Positions 34,693-38,955 of a stretch of DNA of 38,955 nt are shown here, one piece after another. The position numbers and the translations under genes are program-made. Every line of letters starts with the position of its first letter. The first letter of the stretch is position 1. The DNA lies in the NCBI RefSeq assembly GCF_946885885.1, contig NZ_CAMPHN010000027.1, forward strand, positions 1 through 38,955. Direction: 5' to 3'. The notes under the pieces were generated by a model. The model was not told the DNA's origin. It saw only the letters and a program-made list of their open reading frames with translations, and ran no database searches. This stretch comes from an uncultured Pseudomonas sp. Lineage in GTDB: Bacteria > Pseudomonadota > Gammaproteobacteria > Pseudomonadales > Pseudomonadaceae.

Positions 34693-35235
34693 ATGAACGA
34701 ACAAAAAACCGGCAGGCAAAATGCCTATGTGCCGCAGGAAATCGACGACATCGAAGACCGCATGGGCGCCGTCGAACCACTCGATTTCGACGAGGACGAA
34801 GATGCCCCCAAGGGCCGCGCCGGCGACCGCCAGACGGGACATATCTATCCGCCCGAACTTGTGCGCGAAGCAGGTATGAGCGGCGGCGAAACCTTGGGCA
34901 GCGGCGCGCATGAGGATGGGGTGAGCGAAGACGACCTGAGCCCGGAAACCCTGTTCGACGAGAGTGGGGCTCGTGGCCCGGAGGAGGAATATCCCGAAGA
35001 ATCGCTGGAAGGCCCTGCGGATGCCGAACTGACCACGGTGAACGCATCCGAAATCGGCGGCGGCTCGGGACTCGATGAGGCCGAGCTGGGCCGCATCGAA
35101 CCGCTAGACGGCAAGCCCTGGGATGGCGACGAGGAAGGCCTCGATATGGACGATGAAGAGCTGGCCGGCGATGCCCCGCTCAACTCCGCCGCCGAGCGCA
35201 GCCGAGGCGCCAACGAACCGCCGGACAAATTATAG
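34693..35235 (+). CDS. Highly acidic, probably disordered protein
   Basis: This 180-residue protein starts at ATG 34693 with AGGAGG upstream. It is rich in Asp, Glu and Gly, with PLDFDEDEDAPKGRAGDRQT, EYPEESLEGPADAELT and DMDDEELAGDAPL, and has no membrane or catalytic motif. A repeated MGAVEPLDFD/LGRIEPLDGK element appears at both ends. Similar proteins are widespread in Pseudomonas without a known function. It is divergent from otsB and may share a stress-response promoter region with it; that is inference. Confidence 0.8.
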   Translation: MNEQKTGRQNAYVPQEIDDIEDRMGAVEPLDFDEDEDAPKGRAGDRQTGHIYPPELVREAGMSGGETLGSGAHEDGVSEDDLSPETLFDESGARGPEEEYPEESLEGPADAELTTVNASEIGGGSGLDEAELGRIEPLDGKPWDGDEEGLDMDDEELAGDAPLNSAAERSRGANEPPDKL

Positions 35236-35267
35236 GCTAGCAACTGCTCAGCTCGGCTGGGTTAGCC

Positions 35268-35503
35268 GTAGGTTGGGTTAGCGGCGACTATCGAGATTTA
35301 AGCGGCAACATCGCCGTTGGTCGCCGCGTAACCCAACAAGATCGTTTTGGAGTGTTTGTTGGTGATCGGGTATTGGCCATACCGCTCACATCGATTGATC
35401 TTATGTCCTGCCGGACGATATCGTGCAGACATCTTGTTGGGTTACGCGGCTTCATCTACGGGGTTGCGAGCATCTAGTGTGGGCCGCCGCTAACCCAACC
35501 TAC
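35268..35503. repeat. Paired inverted palindromic repeats (BIME-like)
   Basis: The outer ends are a perfect 19-bp inverted repeat beginning GTAGGTTGGGTTAGCGGCG. Inside, GCCGCGTAACCCAACAAGAT (near 35322) and its inverted partner starting ATCTTGTTGGGTTACGCGGC (near 35430) form a second pair. Each half is also a hairpin on its own. The gap of about 325 bp between the acidic protein and rimI holds only this structure. Confidence 0.85.
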
Positions 35504-35560
35504 CCAGCTGGCGCCTGGATAATCGCTCCCGGACTGCAACCGAGCTACGGGGCTGCATTG

Positions 35561-36013
35561 CTAATCGAACAGCGGGCAGACCATGACCAACGCATCTTCC
35601 CGACCGCCGACGCCGGGGTAGTAGTCGCGGCGCCGGCCGACTTCGTTGAAGCCGAAACGCTCGTACAACCGATAAGCCCCTTGATTGCTCGCCCGCACCT
35701 CGAGGAAGCAGTCTTTCGCGCCGAGACCGTGGGCCTGCCGCATCAGGTGTTCGAGCAATTTCAAACCAAGGCCGCGGCCCTGGCTCTGCACTTTCACAGT
35801 GATATTCAGCAGGTGGGCTTCGTCGAGAATCACCTGGATCACGCCATGACCGACCTGCTGCTGCCCCTCGAACATCAGCCAGCAGTGATAGGACTTCAGG
35901 CTGTCGCTAAAAATGCCGCGCGTCCAGGGGTGGCTGAAGGCGGCGAATTCGATTTTCAGCACCTCGTCGAGATCCGCCTCGGTCATCGGGCGGAAGCTGA
36001 TCGCGTCGCTCAT
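35561..36013 (-). CDS. rimI: Ribosomal protein S18 alanine N-acetyltransferase
   Basis: This 150-residue GNAT enzyme acetylates the N-terminal alanine of ribosomal protein S18. It shows ISFRPMTEADLDEVLKIE, AFSHPWTRGIFSDSL (a RimI hallmark), LLNITVKVQSQGRGLGLKLL with the acetyl-CoA loop QGRGLG, and EVRASNQGAYRLYERFGF followed by RRRDYYP. The ATG overlaps the upstream gene stop (ATGA). The holD-rimI order is conserved with E. coli and supports the assignment of both genes. Confidence 0.94.
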   Translation of the reverse strand: MSDAISFRPMTEADLDEVLKIEFAAFSHPWTRGIFSDSLKSYHCWLMFEGQQQVGHGVIQVILDEAHLLNITVKVQSQGRGLGLKLLEHLMRQAHGLGAKDCFLEVRASNQGAYRLYERFGFNEVGRRRDYYPGVGGREDALVMVCPLFD

Positions 36014-36825
36014 TGCATGGACTCCAGCCAGCGTTGCCGCACCCGACGCATCGCCTGCCACAGCGGCGCCTTGCGTTCGGGCTCGTCCATCAACAACTCC
36101 AGGCCGGGCACCGCCCAGGCCGTCGGCAAGCCGTCGATCTGCAATTCGCGGTTATAAGCCTCGGCATCGGCTTCGCCGGCAAAGCGGATCGCCGGCAAGC
36201 CCACCAGCCACAGGCAGCTGCAAGGCTCCTGCTCTTCCAGGCGGGCGCCGACGAAACTCTGCACGTACTCCAGCGCGGCCTGCGGCCCCTGGTCGATATT
36301 GCCGCGGGCGAGCAACGGCCAGCGCACCGGCTCGCCGATCAGTTGCGGGCTGTCCGGCAGCCCGGCGGCGCGCAGCAGATCCTTGAGCAGCAAATAGGCC
36401 GGGTCGCGGCCTTGCAAGGGCTCGCCGGTGGGCAACTCGACCAGCACCGCACAGGCGCCGGCACGCAGCAGCTGCAAGGCGAAACGGGGCGGCGGCGCGG
36501 AGACCTTGGCCGGCGCCGCGACGTCCACCGGCTCGGCAGTTTCGGCGGCGCTGGCGGCGGGCACCTGGCGGGGCTGCGCGCCGGGACGCGGCACTTCGAT
36601 CTTCGCCCGCGCGACCGGTGCAGCCTCGACTGCGGCCGGCGCCTGTGCCACCGGCGCTTCGCTGGCGGCCGGCTCGGCCGTGACCGGCTCGACAGGCGCG
36701 GGCTCCGGTTCGGCCTGCAACAGCTCGGGCCGCGACGGCGCGGCAAATGGCAGCTCGACCCGCGGCAGCCAAGTGACCACCTGCATGGCGCTTAGATAGG
36801 CACGGCGGCGCAGCTCTTCGATCAA
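36010..36825 (-). CDS. holD: Probable DNA polymerase III psi subunit (HolD-like)
   Basis: This 271-residue protein has three parts. A short N-terminal segment ([13 protein letters not shown]) resembles the chi-binding N-terminus of E. coli psi (LxxLGITQWxLR). A Pro/Ala/Glu-rich linker spans about 30-115. A C-terminal domain ends in [14 protein letters not shown], comparable with the psi ending ALWQQI. It is about twice the E. coli length because of the linker. TTG 36825 keeps the psi-like N-terminus and overlaps the leuA stop (ATG 36786 is the alternative). Position directly before rimI, as in E. coli, and published work on the P. aeruginosa psi subunit support the call; the sequence similarity itself is faint. 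Confidence 0.65.
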   Translation of the reverse strand: MIEELRRRAYLSAMQVVTWLPRVELPFAAPSRPELLQAEPEPAPVEPVTAEPAASEAPVAQAPAAVEAAPVARAKIEVPRPGAQPRQVPAASAAETAEPVDVAAPAKVSAPPPRFALQLLRAGACAVLVELPTGEPLQGRDPAYLLLKDLLRAAGLPDSPQLIGEPVRWPLLARGNIDQGPQAALEYVQSFVGARLEEQEPCSCLWLVGLPAIRFAGEADAEAYNRELQIDGLPTAWAVPGLELLMDEPERKAPLWQAMRRVRQRWLESMQ

Positions 36826-38369
36826 ACGTCAGCTACCTGTGGGTGCGCCTTCTGCCCGGCCTGCATCAGGTTGAGGGCATTGATATAGGCCTTGGCCGAG
36901 GCCACCAGGATATCGGTGTCGGCGCCATTGCCGTTGACGATGCGCCCGCCCTTCTCCAGGCGCACGGTGACCTCGCCCTGGGAGTCGGTGCCCTTGGTGA
37001 TGGCGTTGACCGAATACAGCTGCAGCGTGGAGTCAGAGACGGCAATCGATTCGATGGCCTTGAAGGTCGCATCCACCGGGCCGGAACCCTGGGCGCTGGC
37101 CGCCTGCTCGTTGCCGTCGACGCTGATCACCAGCTTAGCCTCCGGTACTTCACCGGTTTTGCTCGCCACTTCCAGGGTCACCAGCTTGAAATGCTCCGGG
37201 GCTTTTTCGGCGAGGGTATCGGAGACCAGCGCTTGCAGGTCCTCGTCGAAGATTTCGTGCTTCTTGTCGGCCAGGTCCTTGAAGCGGGCGAAGGCGGCGT
37301 TCAGTTCGCTCTCGCCGGCCAACTGGATGCCCAGCTCTTCGAGGCGCGAACGGAAGGCGTTACGCCCGGACAATTTGCCCAGCGACAGCTTGTTGGTGTG
37401 CCAGCCGACCGACTGCGCGGACATGATTTCGTAAGTCTCTCGGTGCTTGAGCACACCGTCCTGATGGATGCCGGATTCGTGGGCGAAAGCATTGGCGCCG
37501 ACGATGGCCTTGTTCGGCTGCACCGGGAAGCCGGTGATCCCGGAAACCATGCGCGAGGTGCTGAGGATATGCGGAGTGTCGATATTGGTATGTACGCCGA
37601 GCAGGTCCTGGCGGGTCTTGATCGCCATGACAACCTCTTCCAGGGCGGCGTTGCCGGCCCGCTCGCCGAGGCCGTTGATCGTGCACTCGACCTGGCGCGC
37701 CCCGGCGACCACCGCGGCCAGGGAGTTGGCCACGGCCAGGCCCAGGTCGTTATGACAATGCACGGAGAACACCGCCTTGTCGGCATTGGGAATGCGCTCG
37801 AGCAACTGGCGGATGGTCTCGGCGTACTGATGCGGAATCGCGTAGCCGACGGTGTCGGGGATATTGATGGTGCGCGCGCCGGCATCGATCGCCGCTTCGA
37901 TGATGCGGCAGAGGAAATCGATCTCCGAACGGCCGGCGTCCTCGCAGGAGAACTCGACGTCGGCACACAGATTGCGTGCGCGCTTGACCGCGTGCACCGC
38001 CTGCTCGACCACCTGGTCCGGCTGCATGCGCAGCTTGTGCTGCATGTGGATCGGGCTGGTGGCGATAAAGGTATGGATACGCCCGGAATTGGCGCCTTTC
38101 AGCGCCTCGGCGGCGCGGTCGATATCGGCATCCAGGGCACGCGACAGGCTGCACACGGTGCTGTCCTTGATCGCATCGGCAATCGCCTTGACCGCGGCGA
38201 AGTCGCCCGGGCTGGCGATGGCGAAGCCGGCCTCGATGACATCGACGCGCAAACGCTCCAGTGCCTTGGCAATGCGCAGCTTCTCTTCGCCGGTCATGGA
38301 GGCACCGGGACTCTGCTCGCCATCGCGCAGAGTGGTATCGAAGATAATCACGCGGTCATTGCTGCTCAT
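36822..38369 (-). CDS. leuA: 2-isopropylmalate synthase
   Basis: This 515-residue enzyme condenses acetyl-CoA with 2-oxoisovalerate in the first committed step of leucine synthesis. The start ATG 38369 follows GAGGAAT. The N-terminal TIM barrel has [16 protein letters not shown] (metal Asp and catalytic Arg), [28 protein letters not shown] (HxH metal ligands) and [27 protein letters not shown] follows, and the C-terminal regulatory domain (about 390-500) would bind leucine as feedback inhibitor. This is the E. coli-type (shorter) LeuA. Its stop overlaps the start of the holD-like gene. I see no leader peptide rich in Leu codons. Confidence 0.96.
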   Translation of the reverse strand: MSSNDRVIIFDTTLRDGEQSPGASMTGEEKLRIAKALERLRVDVIEAGFAIASPGDFAAVKAIADAIKDSTVCSLSRALDADIDRAAEALKGANSGRIHTFIATSPIHMQHKLRMQPDQVVEQAVHAVKRARNLCADVEFSCEDAGRSEIDFLCRIIEAAIDAGARTINIPDTVGYAIPHQYAETIRQLLERIPNADKAVFSVHCHNDLGLAVANSLAAVVAGARQVECTINGLGERAGNAALEEVVMAIKTRQDLLGVHTNIDTPHILSTSRMVSGITGFPVQPNKAIVGANAFAHESGIHQDGVLKHRETYEIMSAQSVGWHTNKLSLGKLSGRNAFRSRLEELGIQLAGESELNAAFARFKDLADKKHEIFDEDLQALVSDTLAEKAPEHFKLVTLEVASKTGEVPEAKLVISVDGNEQAASAQGSGPVDATFKAIESIAVSDSTLQLYSVNAITKGTDSQGEVTVRLEKGGRIVNGNGADTDILVASAKAYINALNLMQAGQKAHPQVADV

Positions 38370-38600
38370 TGGAAATTCCTCACGGGATACGCAGAAGCAC
38401 AGACCCGACGTCGGGGCCTATGTCGATAAGCCGTGATTGTCGCGTGAAACGCTGCGGGCGGGAAGCAGCAGCTGCAAGCTGCAAGCCAAGAGCGCGGGGC
38501 TATCTCTTGGTCGGTTCCACGTCGAGGCGTCGGCGCGTAGGCTGGATGTCGCTTTTTACATCCACCGCTGGCGTCACGCGCGATGGGCTGATTGAGCACT

Positions 38601-38684
38601 CGTAGGATGGGTTGAGCGCAGCGATACCCATCAGGGGTCGCCGCCAGCTATGCGATGGGTATCGCAGGCTCAACCCATCCTACG
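38601..38684. repeat. Long intergenic palindrome upstream of leuA
   Basis: CGTAGGATGGGTTGAG at the left and CTCAACCCATCCTACG at the right are perfect 16-bp inverted ends. An inner GCGATACCCATC and its complement GATGGGTATCGC extend the hairpin to nearly the whole 84 bp. It lies about 230 bp upstream of the leuA start. The rest of the gap from 38370 to 38830 shows only the terminator near 38764. Confidence 0.9.
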
Positions 38685-38763
38685 TTCTGGCGATGTATTT
38701 CCGCAGCTCGGATCGCCAGCAAGCTGGCTCCTACAAGGCATCGAAGCATGCAACCCGCCCAAC

Positions 38764-38797
38764 AAAAAGCCCCTCTACCGGAGCAGAAGGGCTTTTC
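38764..38797 (-). terminator. Rho-independent terminator of the gene entering from the right
   Basis: Read on the minus strand, GAAAAGCCCTTCTGCTCCGG leads to a complementary arm TAGAGGGGCTTTTTGTT, giving a GC-rich hairpin followed by T residues. It lies about 35 bp after the TAA at 38831. The A-run on the other side would let it work in both directions. Confidence 0.85.
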
Positions 38798-38830
38798 GCT
38801 GTTACTTGCTGCTTGTGGCTTGCCGCTACC

Positions 38831-38955
38831 TTACTGATCCCAGGGGCGGTCGCCGTTGGCGTCCTTAATCCGGGTCGGCAGGCCCATCACGTCCAGCAGT
38901 TTGAGAAACGGCTCGGCCGGCAGCTGTTCGACGTTGGCCATGTGGCCGACATCCC
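38831..38955 (-). CDS. C-terminal 41 codons of an unidentified protein
   Basis: The minus-strand frame entering from the right edge ends at TAA 38831-38833. The visible tail includes MANVEQLPAEPFLKLLDVMG and ends in DRPWDQ. A terminator follows, supporting a real gene end. I do not recognise the family from this much sequence. Confidence 0.65.
   Translation of the reverse strand, partial: DVGHMANVEQLPAEPFLKLLDVMGLPTRIKDANGDRPWDQ

Noticed and set aside
36843..38429. Plus-strand 528-codon frame opposite leuA
   Set aside because: This is an antisense shadow of leuA, whose conserved motifs are all on the minus strand.

Overview
The window looks like chromosome of a high-GC gammaproteobacterium, almost certainly Pseudomonas in the broad sense. 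The support is the leuA-holD-rimI gene string, an otsB-otsA operon, a standalone beta-carbonic anhydrase, an elongator tRNA-Met of Pseudomonas type, and the many intergenic GTAGG(G/A)TGGGTT palindromes common in that genus. Many long open frames are antisense shadows of high-GC genes and were left out.

1-16.5 kb is one surface-protein locus. A giant minus-strand adhesin runs off the left edge with at least 2257 codons visible. It has an N-terminal LEPR motif, a DUF4347 domain, a glycine-rich stretch, autotransporter-type beta-helix repeats and near-identical 102-residue Ig-like repeats. Around it lie two sulfotransferases, an APS kinase that would make their PAPS donor, a phage tail-collar-like protein with a small partner, a GNAT acetyltransferase, and an Asp/Asn beta-hydroxylase-like 2-oxoglutarate enzyme. 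An overlapping three-gene export operon follows: a periplasmic adaptor, a GAF-like/HlyD fusion and an M50 protease/HlyD fusion. I infer that this locus makes, modifies (sulfation, possibly hydroxylation) and exports the adhesin and/or the tail-collar protein.

16.8-23.5 kb is a composite genomic island at the tRNA-Met gene. The tRNA 3' end plus its terminator recurs in degenerate form near 23.4 kb, and the terminator part alone recurs near 18.2 kb. Cargo: a TerB-like protein; FitA-like and HigA-like antitoxins with no toxin; a polymorphic-effector N-terminal protein carrying an in-frame 144-bp MITE-like insertion and no toxin domain; a visibly A+T-rich pair of a class III nucleotidyl cyclase and a three-helix membrane protein, which resembles a Pycsar anti-phage system; and an ankyrin-type protein flanked by long imperfect direct repeats. 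No integrase is visible.

23.6-38.9 kb is mostly ordinary chromosome: a DUF2157/DUF4824 pair, a secreted CSLREA beta-helix protein, a relic of an AMP-binding enzyme, an HD-domain protein and a MAPEG protein divergent from a GlxA-type AraC regulator, a small acidic protein, a DMT exporter next to carbonic anhydrase, otsBA, a disordered acidic protein, and leuA-holD-rimI. A gene fragment enters from the right edge.
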